Part shown: positions 21,119 to 31,955 of the stretch, one piece after another | How positions within the stretch are numbered: the first letter of the stretch is position 1 | Layout: the number at the start of each line of letters is the position of its first letter | Source of the DNA: Trichomonas tenax | Lineage: Eukaryota > Parabasalia > Trichomonadida > Trichomonadidae | Assembly (NCBI GenBank): GCA_023091735.1 | Contig: JALKBU010000199.1 | Span: 1 to 61,924, forward strand | Length of the DNA stretch: 61,924 nucleotides | Direction of reading: 5' to 3' | The notes under the pieces: model-generated | Seen by the model: the letters and a program-made list of their open reading frames with translations, nothing else | Told to the model about the DNA's origin: nothing | Database searches by the model: none | Made by a program: the position numbers and the translations under genes

Positions 21119-23326
21119 TCATATTAAGTGAAAAGAAATATAAATTATTGCCTGGATGAAGTCGTTGATTTTGTAATACATATTATCATGTAAAACAGTT
21201 ATTTCATTATATGGTAGACTGAATTCAACAATGGCATCAAGACTCAAAAATGTTGATTTTTGATAACTTCGTGGAACTTTGGCCGTTGTGAGCTCTGACA
21301 TTAATATAAAATATAAAAGATTTGAATTAACATCGAAATCATTTTCATCATAACCAATGAAAACTAATTCATTAATTGGTTTTGGGGCATCTTCATATGA
21401 AACTTGTAATTTGATGTCACTTCCAATAATCAATCTCTGAAATGAAAATGTTTCATCAATAATCAATCGGCAATAATTTGGAACATAACAGCAATTAACG
21501 TTTGTATTCAATAACGAAGAGACGTAAATCAAATTAACTTTATGAGAATACTCAAATGTGATTAAGTTAGGACAATTTGAGAATATATGTGGATTTATCT
21601 GTTTAATTTTTGGAGGCAATTTGATTGATGTAACATTTGCATATGAAAAAGCTTTTTCTTTAATAATTTCTAATGTTTCGGGGAAAATAATTTCTGATAA
21701 TGAAGAGCATTCATAAAATGAATATTTTTTGATTGTTTTGAAATCATATGGGAATTCAACACTCTTCAAATATGAACAATAGCAAAATGCGAAACTCCCA
21801 ATTGTTCGAATATTATTTCCTAAATTAATTTCTTGAATGCTTTCGCATTCATAAAATGCAAATTTTCCAATAGAAATGAGATTTTCGGAAAAGATAACTT
21901 TTGTTAAATTTTTGCATTTGAAGAATGAGAAATCACCAATTGTTGAAATATGGGAAAGATCGATTTCTTTAAGATTATTACATTCATAAAAACATCCGAA
22001 TGGAATAGATTCGATTTTGTCATTCGTTATGATATAAGTTGCATTGCAGTATGCAAAACTGTATGGATATAAATTTGTGATATCATGACTTAAAGTGATT
22101 GTTTCACTAATGTCATTAATATATGTCAGCAGTTGAACATATTGTGGATTTTCAAGAAATTGAATACTAGAATTCCGATTGATTGCTGGACTAACAATAT
22201 CATTAAAATTGATTTTCCAATAAGAATACTCAAAAATGATTGAGTCTGTGCTAATGCAAAGAATTGTCAAATTAGGGCAGTTAGAAAATGCAAAGATTCC
22301 AATAGATTTGATAGAAGATGGTAGAATAACTGATTCTAATTTACTGCAACCAAAAATTGCTTTTTCATTGACATATTCGATTTGGTTTGAAATCACAATT
22401 TCCTTTTCAATAATTTCTCTATTTGAATCTGTATAGTTTAATATAATTTTACCAATTTCAACTCTCTTTACATATTCACTTCTTGAATAGATTCCTAAGA
22501 GATATTTCGATGCAGAAGGGTATTCTATTGATGAAATATTTGATATTGCATTTGCTCCAATATATTTTAGTGAATCTTGGAGAATTATCGATAATCTAGA
22601 ACATCCATCAAATGCATGTTCATGAATTTCTTCCAAATTTCCATGAATCATAACTTCTTCGAGAATGTAGCAATCTTCAGATGCACTTTCTTCAATTATT
22701 TTCACTGATTATGGAAATTCTATTCCAGTAATTCGATCACAGCGGTAAAAGATACCTTTGCCAATTGACACTATTGTATTTGGAAAAAATATTTCTTCCA
22801 AAAAATGGCAGTAGGAAAAAGCATATTCATCAATAAATTTAATTGATGGAGGAATTGTTAATGAAACTATATGTGTATCACTAAATGATCTTTTACCAAT
22901 ATATTGAATGTTATTGGGTAATATTATGTTAAACAAAGGACATGTTTTAAATACAGAGTTTTCAATTGTCAAAAGTGAATTGGGTAAAGATATTTCGCTA
23001 AGATTACATTTCGTGAATGCATATTCTCCTATTAATAATAAATTATTCGAAAATTGAATAAACTGTAAATTGGAGCATTGATTAAAGCAACCCAAGCCAG
23101 TGTATTTGATGCTGTTACACATGGTAACATTTTTAAGCTCATTACAACTACCAAAGCAAAATGCTGGAATTGATTTAAAGTTTCCTGAAATTTCAACGCT
23201 CTCGATACTTGAATTTTGAAAGAATATCTGATTGAAAACATCACAAACAATTCGTAGATGGCCGCCTTCAAGATATAAAAACACTTGGAAAATAAAAAGA
23301 GCGGTTATTATTTTATGTAACCGCAA
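21119..23326 (-). pseudogene. BspA-like leucine-rich-repeat gene with in-frame stop and no ATG
   Basis: One continuous frame of about 735 codons broken once by TAA near 22712, between DRITGIEFP and SVKIIEES. Both halves carry about 23-residue treponemal/BspA-type LRRs (LKEIDLSHISTIGDFSFFKC; SIGKFAFYECESIQEINLGN). BspA-like proteins are surface-associated in trichomonads. The N-terminus has a hydrophobic stretch (HKIITALFIFQVFLYLEGGH) that resembles a signal peptide, but no ATG lies in frame before it; the frame simply continues upstream into the neighbouring LRR relic. No C-terminal membrane segment is seen. The lost start and internal stop point to a pseudogene, although the LRR coding quality is still high. 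Confidence 0.8.
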
Positions 23327-24190
23327 AAATGAATATATAAAATTCAGAGAAAATAATTTCTGACAAAGATGAGCAAAACGTTTTCAGAAATTGGAGTTTA
23401 ATGGAATAAAAAATTATTGGAATAAAGGTGACTTTATGCAAATAAAGTGAATTTGGAATCAAACCATATTTTGGAATAACCGCCAATTTGGAATAATGAC
23501 GGTTATTCCATATGCCAAAAATAGGCCGAAAAGTGACAATATTGTAATCATTGTAATCGTCATCAAATTTGATTAAAGTGAAATTTGTGGATGAAAAAGC
23601 AGATTCCACCATTATTTCTGATGAATCTGGGAAAGTAATTTCTGGCAATGATAAGCAACCTGAAAATGAATATTTTTGTATTTTTCTAAAGCGCATTGCA
23701 TTGCAAAATGCAAAACTATATGGATGTAATTTAACAGATTCTAATTCTTTGCACTGGTAAAATGCGTAATCATTGACATACTCAATTTGTTCTGATATTG
23801 AAATAGTCTTTTCAAATACTTCAAAAGCATGCATTTGTTTGCGAAGATATATTTTTCCTATTTCAATCATATTCACATATTCCCAACCTGAATAAAGTCC
23901 TAAGAGATATTTCGAAGATGATGGATATTTCAAAAGCATAATATTCAATAATTTCTAATGTTTCAGGGGAAATAATTTCTAATAATGAAGAGCATCCATT
24001 AAACGAATATTCTTCTACGGTTTTGAAGCCATGTGGGAATTCAATACGCAACAAAGAAGATCAATCACTAAAACTTCCAATAGTTGGAAGATTGTTTCCA
24101 AAATAATTTGTTGAAGATTCTCGCATCGATAAAATTATATATGAAGAAACATGAGGAACAGCAACGATTCTTAGGCATGAAACATAAAAC
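23313..24190 (-). pseudogene. Second, rearranged LRR relic
   Basis: Several frames carry LRR wording close to that of the neighbouring pseudogene: YPSSSKYLLGLYSGWEYV (compare YPSASKYLLGIYSRSEYV), EQIEYVNDYAFYQCKELESV, and HGFKTVEEYSFNGCSSL (compare YDFKTIKKYSFYECSSL). Their order differs from the neighbour: a block matching its C-terminal third lies first, then one matching its N-terminal third, then a C-terminal-type repeat again. There are frameshifts and stops between blocks. Near 23400-23520 TTGGAATAA-type words and an 11-bp hairpin (TGGAATAACCG with CGGTTATTCCA) interrupt the coding texture. Confidence 0.75.
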
Positions 24191-24230
24191 TGTAAATAAT
24201 AGAAAACATTTAGGATACAAAAAAGATAAG

Positions 24231-25424
24231 TTATTGGAACTTTGCAATTAAATAATCCATTTGAACACGCAAAGAGTTGCTGCTTGCAGCAAAATAGGCA
24301 ACAAGAGCATCAATTTCATCGTACATAGAGAGGAATTGATCGCATGTTGACAAAAGATCAAAGAAACTCGACTCAACTTGTTTGACAGCGATGAGCATTT
24401 CCTTGTTTTCCGCAATGACTGGATCTTCATTTAGTTTATTGAAGAATTCACTGAAATGGTTGGCCTTGTCAAAGATGAACTTGATGTACGACATTCTTGA
24501 TGTAACAATTTCGACTTGTGCAGCTAAAATCTCAAGTTTGTCACATATTCCGAGGAATTTAATTAATTTTTGTTTGAGAATTCTTTTCTGCTTAATGATG
24601 TAAAGATCGATTGTTTGGGGGTTGATTTCGTTGTTTTGAAGGCTTTCTTTTTGTGCTTTTTGACTTTCGATTATGGATAAATTACTTTGATATTTATTAT
24701 CGAGAACAGATTTTTCTTCGAGAAGTGAATTTAACAGTGGGAAGAAAAGTATGTTTTGCTCTATGATTGATTTGTTGTTAGAGTTTATCAATTGATTTAC
24801 TAAAAAGAGTGATAAAGATTTGGAATCGATCATAGATAGTAATGAATAATTGATTTCGTCTGGATGTGTGTTGACATATTCTTGTAAATATTTGAATTTA
24901 ACATCTTCATTTTGAAAAATGTTATTTCCCTTTTCAAGAACCATTTTCATGAAATCTGGTGGTAACATTTTAGAATTTGTAAAGTTTTTGAAATAGTTGC
25001 GATGATGATCAAAGAAATCAATGAGAATTTCCCAATTTTTTGTATTTTTAATCATAATATTATAAACGAATTCGAAATTATTAATGCTAATTAGATCACT
25101 TACTTGATCTATATATCTGTCACGTATAATGTTCATGTCTAATAATGAAGAAAATAGAAATGCGTGAAGAATATCTTGATCTTCGATATCAAGAGGCTGC
25201 TTGTATTGTAAGAAGTTCATTATTGCTTGAAATACATCGTTTGATAAGCTTTCTTCGATATTATATGTTTTAATTGAAGGATTTAATTTGACTTCTGCTT
25301 TTATTCGTTTTGAGAACGTAGCAATTGATGTTCTATTACACAGAAATGATTTCTGATTCATTGCAATCTCGAAATCATTTGGTAATCGTTGAAAATATTG
25401 TTTTATAAAGTCTTCACTTAGCAT
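24231..25424 (-). CDS. BTB/POZ-like protein with helical C-terminus
   Basis: 397 residues from ATG at 25424 (MLSEDFIKQYFQRLPNDFEI). The first 110 residues follow the BTB-like pattern common in trichomonads: a FEI-x-x-x-x-K-SFLCNRTSIATFSKRI core, then INFLQYKQPLD-type helices with an acidic I-E-D word (LDIEDQDILHAFLF). The central part is helical. A coiled coil near residue 260-300 (ESQKAQKESLQNNEINPQ, LYIIKQKRILKQKLIKFLG) leads to a C-terminal helical bundle. In this family the BTB part is thought to mediate dimerisation; the specific role is unknown. A TTGTCATATTTTTT initiator-like word precedes the ATG by a few bases, and the motif array lies just upstream. Confidence 0.7.
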   Translation of the reverse strand: MLSEDFIKQYFQRLPNDFEIAMNQKSFLCNRTSIATFSKRIKAEVKLNPSIKTYNIEESLSNDVFQAIMNFLQYKQPLDIEDQDILHAFLFSSLLDMNIIRDRYIDQVSDLISINNFEFVYNIMIKNTKNWEILIDFFDHHRNYFKNFTNSKMLPPDFMKMVLEKGNNIFQNEDVKFKYLQEYVNTHPDEINYSLLSMIDSKSLSLFLVNQLINSNNKSIIEQNILFFPLLNSLLEEKSVLDNKYQSNLSIIESQKAQKESLQNNEINPQTIDLYIIKQKRILKQKLIKFLGICDKLEILAAQVEIVTSRMSYIKFIFDKANHFSEFFNKLNEDPVIAENKEMLIAVKQVESSFFDLLSTCDQFLSMYDEIDALVAYFAASSNSLRVQMDYLIAKFQ

Positions 25425-25452
25425 CGAAAAAATATGACAATTTTTGAGAGCG

Positions 25453-25723
25453 TTACGCGACAAAAAATAATATTACGTGGCAAAGCGAAAATTATATGAC
25501 AAATGTTTATTTGAAAATTTTACACAACAAAAAAGATCAATATTACATGCCAGATTCTTTAGCAAATAAGATAATTGATAGAATTATTTGTCAAATTAAA
25601 AACTTACATGACAAGATTATTCACACTGAAAAATTACATGTCAAATATTGTGTCAAAAGATAATTTTACATGGCAAGTATGGGAATCAAGGTATAATTTA
25701 ACAAAATAGAACATCACATGACA
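25453..25723. repeat. Array of about ten TTACATGNCA-like motifs
   Basis: Copies or variants begin at 25453, 25473, 25492, 25520, 25543, 25584, 25604, 25634, 25666 and 25714. The best are TTACATGCCA, TTACATGACA, TTACATGTCA and TTACATGGCA; others keep TTAYNTGNCAAA loosely. Spacing is irregular, roughly 20-48 bp. The array fills the space upstream of the BTB-like gene and downstream of the phosphatase gene. It is probably regulatory or an eroded tandem repeat. Confidence 0.75.
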
Positions 25724-25748
25724 TCCTTGTAGCACAGACAAGTGTGCT

Positions 25749-26738
25749 TTACAATTTAAGTTCATGTGTTGTGTTTTCTTCCGTTCCACGCGGTGGCGTT
25801 CCAGGACGAGGACCAACAAAGTAATCTTCTTCCCACTTCATTGGTGGGAGAACAGTGAAGCTGCAGAATAGGTTCTCGTCGACCTGCATCGTTGCTCCTT
25901 TGTTGTTATACTCATAGCAATAATTAGGTGCTGAAAACAATGTGACAATGCCCTGATCATCGGGATATGGGAACTCATAGCCACCCATGACAGCCTGGTG
26001 ACCGCGTACAACAAGATCGAAGTGGAATTTATCTAAGAATTTTCTCAAAGGTGCGACACCGAATACATATGATGCGCCACGATCGTTGGCAGCCCACTCC
26101 TTAGTGTCGTAGTCTGGGTCTGCCCAAACGAGGTCGCATAATAATCCTTCTTCTGGCATTTCTAATGGTCTTTGTGAATCCAAAGCCCTGATGTCATCGA
26201 GATTCCTTAAGCTTGGTGATATACCACCGTGAACGCAAAAGATTTTGTCATCAATGATTGCAACAAGTGGCAAACAGTTGAATACATCAGAGAATACTCT
26301 CCACACTGTAACGCTGTACTGTTCGATGCATTCATCGTAAAATCCATAGTCACGATTGATATAAGAACATTCATGGTTTCCTCTTAACAAGAAGAAATTT
26401 TCTGGGTACTTAATTTTGTAAGCGAACAATAAGCAGATTGTTTCGATGCTCTGAACGCCTCTATCTACGTAATCTCCCATAAATAAGTAATTTGTCTGTG
26501 GTGGGTATTTGCAACGATCAAAAATACGTAATAAATCATGATATTGGCCATGAATATCACCACATATCGTGAGAGGTGGTTGTAATTCAAGAAGAATTGG
26601 TTGATCGAGGAATATCTTGCGAACTTCTTTGCAAAGCTGTTGTATTTCAGCGAGTGTTAGACCTGCTGGAGTTCCGGGAGGCTTTGTTCCGGCGGCAAGT
26701 AGCTTTTCTATGAGTGGATCAAGCCATTTCAATGACAT
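25749..26738 (-). CDS. PP1-type serine/threonine protein phosphatase
   Basis: 329 residues from ATG 26738 ([14 protein letters not shown]); an in-frame TTG directly upstream is ignored. All PPP metal and catalytic motifs are present: GDIHGQ at 60-65, GDYVDRG at 88-94, RGNHE at 119-123, then [15 protein letters not shown] and [11 protein letters not shown]. Length and C-terminus fit PP1 rather than PP2A: the tail contains RPGTPPRG, matching the TPPR site that cyclin-dependent kinases phosphorylate in PP1, and lacks the PP2A DYFL end. It dephosphorylates Ser/Thr in many processes through regulatory subunits. The N-terminal insert [10 protein letters not shown] is slightly longer than usual. Confidence 0.95.
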   Translation of the reverse strand: MSLKWLDPLIEKLLAAGTKPPGTPAGLTLAEIQQLCKEVRKIFLDQPILLELQPPLTICGDIHGQYHDLLRIFDRCKYPPQTNYLFMGDYVDRGVQSIETICLLFAYKIKYPENFFLLRGNHECSYINRDYGFYDECIEQYSVTVWRVFSDVFNCLPLVAIIDDKIFCVHGGISPSLRNLDDIRALDSQRPLEMPEEGLLCDLVWADPDYDTKEWAANDRGASYVFGVAPLRKFLDKFHFDLVVRGHQAVMGGYEFPYPDDQGIVTLFSAPNYCYEYNNKGATMQVDENLFCSFTVLPPMKWEEDYFVGPRPGTPPRGTEENTTHELKL

Positions 26739-27491
26739 CAATGTTTGTGCACGTTTAGAATATGTAATCTGACTTCAGCAACTCGAGAATTTATCTAAAC
26801 TTTGAATATAAGATATATAGGATCTCTAGAATGAAATATCATAAGAACTAAGAAATCTGATAATAAATCCCAAACATTTTGGTAAATTTCCCTTAATTGC
26901 TCATATATAAGCCTTCCTAATGAATATTCTACTCTATGCTTGAATTCTTTAGTATCGTTTTCTTTGTTGGAGTACTATAAAACAATTAAGCTGATGATTC
27001 AAATGAAAATCTATTTTAAAAAATGCTTTATTTCGCTAAAATAAGTTCAGCATGCACAGGCATATAGCAGTGAAAGAGAATGGTAAAGCTCTCATTATTT
27101 GTTAATCATAATTGAGAAAAACTGAAAACAAATATTCATAAAAACAAGAAAATAGAATGTACTTAATATAAACACTAAAAATAACTAATGTTTTATTATT
27201 TGTTATTTCAAAAATTGCTTTTGATATTATAGAAATATAAATTTTTATCATTTTCAAAATACTTTTTTTGAGTTTTGCGATCAAAAAAATAACAAGAATT
27301 TCGCAGTTTGGACATGTTTTTATTGTGTTGTAGTAAATTTACACTTGCTTTTATGCAAAAATGGGGAATTTTGGGAAAATTTTATAAATTTTCAAAATTT
27401 AGCGATTTTCCCGTTTTTCCAATACCAAGAGATAGGTTTTCAATCGGCCATTTAAAGAAACGAAGAACGATCATTTATTGACTTCACATCG
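26739..27491. other. Divergent spacer with initiator-like site before IscA
   Basis: It lies between the divergent phosphatase and IscA genes. GATCATTTATTG about 20 bp before the IscA ATG fits the trichomonad initiator TCA-Y-W. I see no gene in it. Confidence 0.45.
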
Positions 27492-27887
27492 ATGTTAGCA
27501 TCTTTGTATCGTGGATTTGCAAACGCAAAACCATCTTTCGAGATCACAGAGGCTGCAGCCAAGCAGATCAAGCAGCTCCTTGTCGGTGATTGCGAAAACA
27601 GAATGTTAAGAATTGGTCTCAAAGCGGGCGGTTGCAGTGGATTCCAATACGATTTCAGCTTTGACTCTCATGCACGCAAAGGCGACAATCTATTCAAACA
27701 ATTCGGTGCTCAAGTTGTTCTTGATGACAAAACACTCTTTTATTTAAGGCACTCTAAACTTGACTTCGTCAACGACCTATTCTCATCATCGTTCAAGGTC
27801 ATTTTACCAACAGATACAAATTTGCATAGCTGCAGCTGCGGACGTTCTGTTGGAACAGAGGACAACCCAGGTGCTTGCCTTCACTAA
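27492..27887 (+). CDS. Hydrogenosomal IscA/Isa-type iron-sulfur assembly protein
   Basis: 131 residues from ATG. A-type carriers accept and deliver Fe-S clusters. The three conserved cysteines are present: Cys48 in KAGGCSGFQY and Cys114/Cys116 in LHSCSCGRSV. The first ten residues (MLASLYRGFA) form a short Met-Leu-start, Arg-containing presequence of the sort that targets proteins to trichomonad hydrogenosomes, probably cleaved before NAKPSFEIT. The conserved domain starts at about residue 15 (FEITEAAAKQIKQLL). The wording is closer to Isa2/IscA than to NfuA or SufA-specific forms, but paralogue assignment is uncertain. Confidence 0.93.
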   Translation: MLASLYRGFANAKPSFEITEAAAKQIKQLLVGDCENRMLRIGLKAGGCSGFQYDFSFDSHARKGDNLFKQFGAQVVLDDKTLFYLRHSKLDFVNDLFSSSFKVILPTDTNLHSCSCGRSVGTEDNPGACLH

Positions 27888-29270
27888 TTGTAAAATTACT
27901 AGAAATTTCTTATATATGTTTTTTTATATTTCGTTTTGATTACAAATAATTGCCATTGCCATATTTCCTTGTTCATGGGTAATAATATTTACTAACAATT
28001 GTTCGATAATATGATATTTTAATTGGTTCCATCAAATATATAATATTTTGCCTTCATCACTTAATGCTGTGCTTCCCATAGCCAATGAAGCATTACTTAT
28101 TATAGGGATGTACTGCTGTTACAAAGATATAAAAATTGCCATCAATATTTACTGTTTTAAGGTAAGATTACAATACAAATAGAGTGACATTAAGGAACTT
28201 TTGGATTGTGAAATGTTATTTACTTGATTTGAGGCTTTTTAGAACGAAATATTATTTTGATTACGTAAAAAATCAACTTAAACAAGAGTTTTTCTCCCTT
28301 AATATTGTACAAAAGGAGAATAAATTTCTATTGGTATATCTAAAGTAACCTCATAGCATAATGTTATTCAAGATATACAACATTCAAAGTAATGTTTCAT
28401 AATTGAGCAGCCATCATATGATAAATGCACTTAATTTTTTTTACCTATTAAAATCCAAAGAGATTAAATATAGAGAAAACATTGACAACAATTTGTTTTA
28501 TTTTTCCTGACCAACTGTTTGAAAACACTGATTGTTTAATGAATTACAAAAAACTCGATAGGCTTATGAAGGATTCACGGGAGTTGCGTCAAATAACAAA
28601 TTCTTAGATGAAAATGAATCTGATTACACAACACTTCACAAATAACAAAAACTACTCCAGGAATGCATTAAACAGGAGAATGAATGACTGCATATAAAGG
28701 GAAAGTACCCAAATGGCAAAAAAATAAATGAGAAAAAACACTAAAAAATTCAAAACTTTAAATTCCGCGTGCCCTCCTTGAATAAAGCTTATTTTCATGG
28801 TTTTAAACTCCCATCACCGGTTCAAAGAACATAAAGTCATGTCATTTTACCGTTAGTCACGAATCAACTCGATAGTAGCCGTTTTAAAAAATAAAAGTTG
28901 CTTTATATATGGTATTATTCATGTTTTTCAAATCAAAACGCGATTTTGAAGGGTATTTTTGGAAATTTTCTAAAATTTTGCATAAGTGCAAAAAGAACAT
29001 AAAATTAGCGCACAGTTGCAACGGGCTTAGCAAGTACATCGAAGCAAAAAAGAAATGAATGAAAAAAGAAAAAAAAATATTTGGAAAAAATAATAAAGCC
29101 AAAATTAAAACAAACATGTGCAACACACAGGTTGCGCTTATGGTAGATCGACGTTGGACGAAGACTTTTTGCATGTTTTAGATGATGAAATTTTTTTGAT
29201 GCAATTTGTTGATGGAATGTCACATTTTTAGTTGATGGAAAAATTAGGTCGATATTTTTGTGTTACTGCT
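27888..29270. other. Gene-free region, 1.4 kb
   Basis: AT-rich, no gene. A block at 28831-28876 matches, in inverted orientation and with two small insertions, a segment close to the galactokinase start (30033-30059). Confidence 0.45.
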
Positions 29271-29807
29271 TCAATTTCGTTGCATTTCGGCTTGATGCTG
29301 TGTAATTAGCTGTTGTTGATACATGAAGAAGTAATATGCTGATTGTGGATTGATTTGTGGGATGTTTGATAATAATTTCGCTTTTTTCAAATAATTATTA
29401 ATATTTGCAATAAAATCATGAAACGAAACACCTTCAGGATAGTCGCATAAATGACGGAACTTCTCTGTTCTGTGGATCGCATCGTAAATTTCATTGAATT
29501 TTGGTGATTCATTGATAATTGCATTATTGATATCTAATCGATGGCGATTGTGCCTTCTGTTGAATATCTCTTGTTCGCTGGAGGATAACTGGCGAACATA
29601 TTTATTTTGCAATAATGCATCTAAATTACTTGGTGAAACATCTCATGCTTTAGCACCACTGCGAACATCGATATAATTGCATGTGCCATCAAATGATGCA
29701 AGCAGTGCAGCTACAATGCAGTATCTGATGAGTTGTGACTTGTTTTCATAGTCATATTTGTGTTCTTTTAAAAGCTTCCTATAGATCTTAGAAAGCATTT
29801 TCTTCAT
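29271..29807 (-). pseudogene. Small gene interrupted by one in-frame TGA
   Basis: From ATG 29807 the frame reads 54 codons (MKKMLSKIYRKLLKEHKYDY ... DGTCNYIDVRSGAKA), meets TGA at 29643-29645, and continues in frame for 123 codons (DVSPSNLDALLQNKYVRQLS ... QHQAEMQRN). Total would be about 177 residues, mostly helical, rich in Tyr and Asn, with a YIDVRSGAK core just before the break. Both sides have the same codon texture. I do not recognise the family. Other stops in the window are mostly TAA, so TGA here is more likely a point mutation than normal termination. A truncated product or sequencing error are alternatives. Confidence 0.65.
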
Positions 29808-30108
29808 TGGTGATGCAAGTTAGACCCTCCGCTTTTCTCGAACAAACCCAAATCTGGGTTTCAGTCAAACCTTGGGGAACAAGAAACTGCATTGTGTTTA
29901 AAAAATAATCTAAATTTTAAACGGCCACTCATGGCACAGTAAAAAAAATTCCAATGGATAAACCTAATAGTAGCGTCACTTTTGACAAAAATAAATGGGG
30001 TTTATTTGGTCGAAACCACTCAAAAAGTGGGCACTATCGAGTTCGTGACATGACTTTATTGAGAAGATTATCGAAAAAAGTGAACTGTTTTGAGTTCATT
30101 TTTGTAGA
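29808..30108 (+). promoter_or_regulatory. Galactokinase upstream region
   Basis: Initiator-like GAGTTCATTTTTG places a TCA core 13-15 bp before the ATG. Further up, 30033-30059 is the inverted match to 28831-28876, and AAACCCAAATCTGGGTTT at about 29845 forms a 7-bp hairpin. Confidence 0.5.
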
Positions 30109-31308
30109 ATGACGTTCAACGCCAGCGACAAACTCGTCCAGGAAATGCTCCCTGTCTTCGAAAAGGAATTCGGCTGCAAGCCATCGTTCGCCGGACGCGC
30201 TCCAGGCCGTGTAAACTTAATTGGTGAGCACATCGACTACTGTGGCTTCTCTGTCTTCCCAATGGCACTCGAGGGCAAGGCAACAACAGCTCTTATGGCT
30301 GCTAACGAGTCTGGAAAGCTCAGAGTTCGCAACCTCGATCCAGCTTTGAAGGGATCTGACGTTTCCATCACATTAGGCAAGCTTGAGGCTGATGGTTGGG
30401 TCAAGTACGTCGAGTCCGCTGTCAAGACGTTCCTTGAGTCATTCAAGCGCGAAGTTAAGGGCCTCGATGTCCTTATCTCCGGCAATGTTCCACTTGCTTC
30501 CGGTCTCTCATCATCAGCCGCTCTCCTTTGTGCTGTTGCCATGGCCCTCGACTTATTGACAGGCGGAGGCGCTGATAAGGGCGAAATGGTTGAAAAGTGC
30601 GTCGAAGCAGAGCACCGCGTCGGTGTTATGTGCGGTGGCATGGACCAGGCCATCTCCATCCTCGGTGAGAAGGACCACGCATGCGTCATCTCATTCGTTC
30701 CAAAGATCACTGCTAAGCCAATCAAGCTTCCACCAGCTCACTTCGTCGTTGCTCACACAGGTGTTGCTGCTGCCAAGCTCGCCACAGCCGATGACTGCTA
30801 CAACCGCCGTGTCGAGGAAGTCCGCAAGGCTGCTGAGCTCATGATGCCAGGCGCAAAGACAATCGGCGATGTCGTCGCCAAACTCGGCTGGGACAGCGCC
30901 ATGGAGGCCGCCAAGAAGCTCCCAGAGAAGGAGGGCCACTTAGTTATTCGCGACAGAGCTGTCCACGTTGTCAGCGAAGCTCACCGCGTCATCAAGATGG
31001 ACGGCGCTTCACTCGAACAGTGGGGCGAGCTCATGAAGGAGTCTCACGCTTCCTGCCGCGATCTCTACCACTGCTCATGCGAGGCTCTCGATGCTCTAGT
31101 CGAGACAGGCCTCAAGCACGGCGCTCTCGGTGGCCGTCTCACAGGCGCTGGATGGGGTGGCTGCACAGTCTTCATCCTCAAGCCAGAGGACTGCCCATGC
31201 AAGTTCATCGAGAACGTCAAGAAGGACTACTACGAGCCACGTGACATCAAGGATCCAATCATCTTCGCTACAAACGCTGGTGAGGGCGCTGCTGCTTTCA
31301 AGTTCTAA
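30109..31308 (+). CDS. Galactokinase, GALK2-like (galactose or GalNAc 1-kinase)
   Basis: 399 residues from ATG. It phosphorylates galactose, or N-acetylgalactosamine in the GALK2 branch, at C1 with ATP. Motifs in order: galactokinase signature GRVNLIGEHIDYCGFS (33 onward), GHMP ATP loop SGLSSSAALL (131-140), GGMDQAISIL (176 onward), and the C-terminal glycine motif GGRLTGAGWGGCTV. IGEHIDYCG and MDQ-x-ISxL match GALK2 better than GALK1 or bacterial GalK (which have EHTDYN and DQ-x-x-S). The gene is far more GC-rich in third positions than its neighbours (ctc, gtc, gcc codons), which suggests high expression. Substrate preference is not settled by sequence alone. Confidence 0.93.
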   Translation: MTFNASDKLVQEMLPVFEKEFGCKPSFAGRAPGRVNLIGEHIDYCGFSVFPMALEGKATTALMAANESGKLRVRNLDPALKGSDVSITLGKLEADGWVKYVESAVKTFLESFKREVKGLDVLISGNVPLASGLSSSAALLCAVAMALDLLTGGGADKGEMVEKCVEAEHRVGVMCGGMDQAISILGEKDHACVISFVPKITAKPIKLPPAHFVVAHTGVAAAKLATADDCYNRRVEEVRKAAELMMPGAKTIGDVVAKLGWDSAMEAAKKLPEKEGHLVIRDRAVHVVSEAHRVIKMDGASLEQWGELMKESHASCRDLYHCSCEALDALVETGLKHGALGGRLTGAGWGGCTVFILKPEDCPCKFIENVKKDYYEPRDIKDPIIFATNAGEGAAAFKF

Positions 31309-31955
31309 GCCGCATTTTATTATTTTTAAAATTATTCAACTACGTGCTAATTTACTTCTTATTTACTACTCAGCTATTGACTGCAATGTTGTTTCTTGAT
31401 AATCTTCAATAGATATGATAAGAATTTCAATTTTGAAAATATTATTTCAGTTAAATATGTTTGGAATGATAGGTTGTTACAGAAAGACGATTTTTTGCAA
31501 TTGTTAGAACTGTATTGATATTAGTTAAAGATAATAAATTTTCAAAATTAAATTATGCACGGTAACAACTATATACAATTACAGTGCATAATACAATTGA
31601 TGATGTGTTTTCAATTTATGCTTTAGTTCACGTTAAAAACACCATTGTATTATTAATGTTTGATTCATGATCTCAATCACAAGAGACCGAAAATTTTCAT
31701 GAAACTTACCACCTACATATGCTGTATTTATCATGTTTTATCTTCATCTTTTGTCGTTGTTGATCATCAATGATTCAAATCTTTTCACTGATTTTATCAT
31801 CAAACATAATTATGTGGTTCTATAGCATTCACAGAAGCTTGCTCAAATAAAAAATTGAAACAATTAAGAACACAGAGATTTAAAAAAATAATAAAATAAT
31901 TTCAAAAAATTACATTTGAAAATGGAGCTGTAGTTGGTAAAAATAAACATATATA
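31309..31955. other. Convergent spacer
   Basis: AT-rich spacer; no feature seen. Confidence 0.4.

Noticed and set aside
22703..22705. LRR gene start at GTG
   Set aside because: It is not ATG and the LRR frame continues upstream beyond a stop, so this is the internal restart of a broken gene, not a real start.
25453..25723. CRISPR array
   Set aside because: The repeated unit is only about 10 bp, variable, irregularly spaced, and the genome is eukaryotic.
30237..31399. Several ORFs in other frames of the galactokinase
   Set aside because: GC-rich coding sequence leaves long open shadow frames; the galactokinase frame explains the region.
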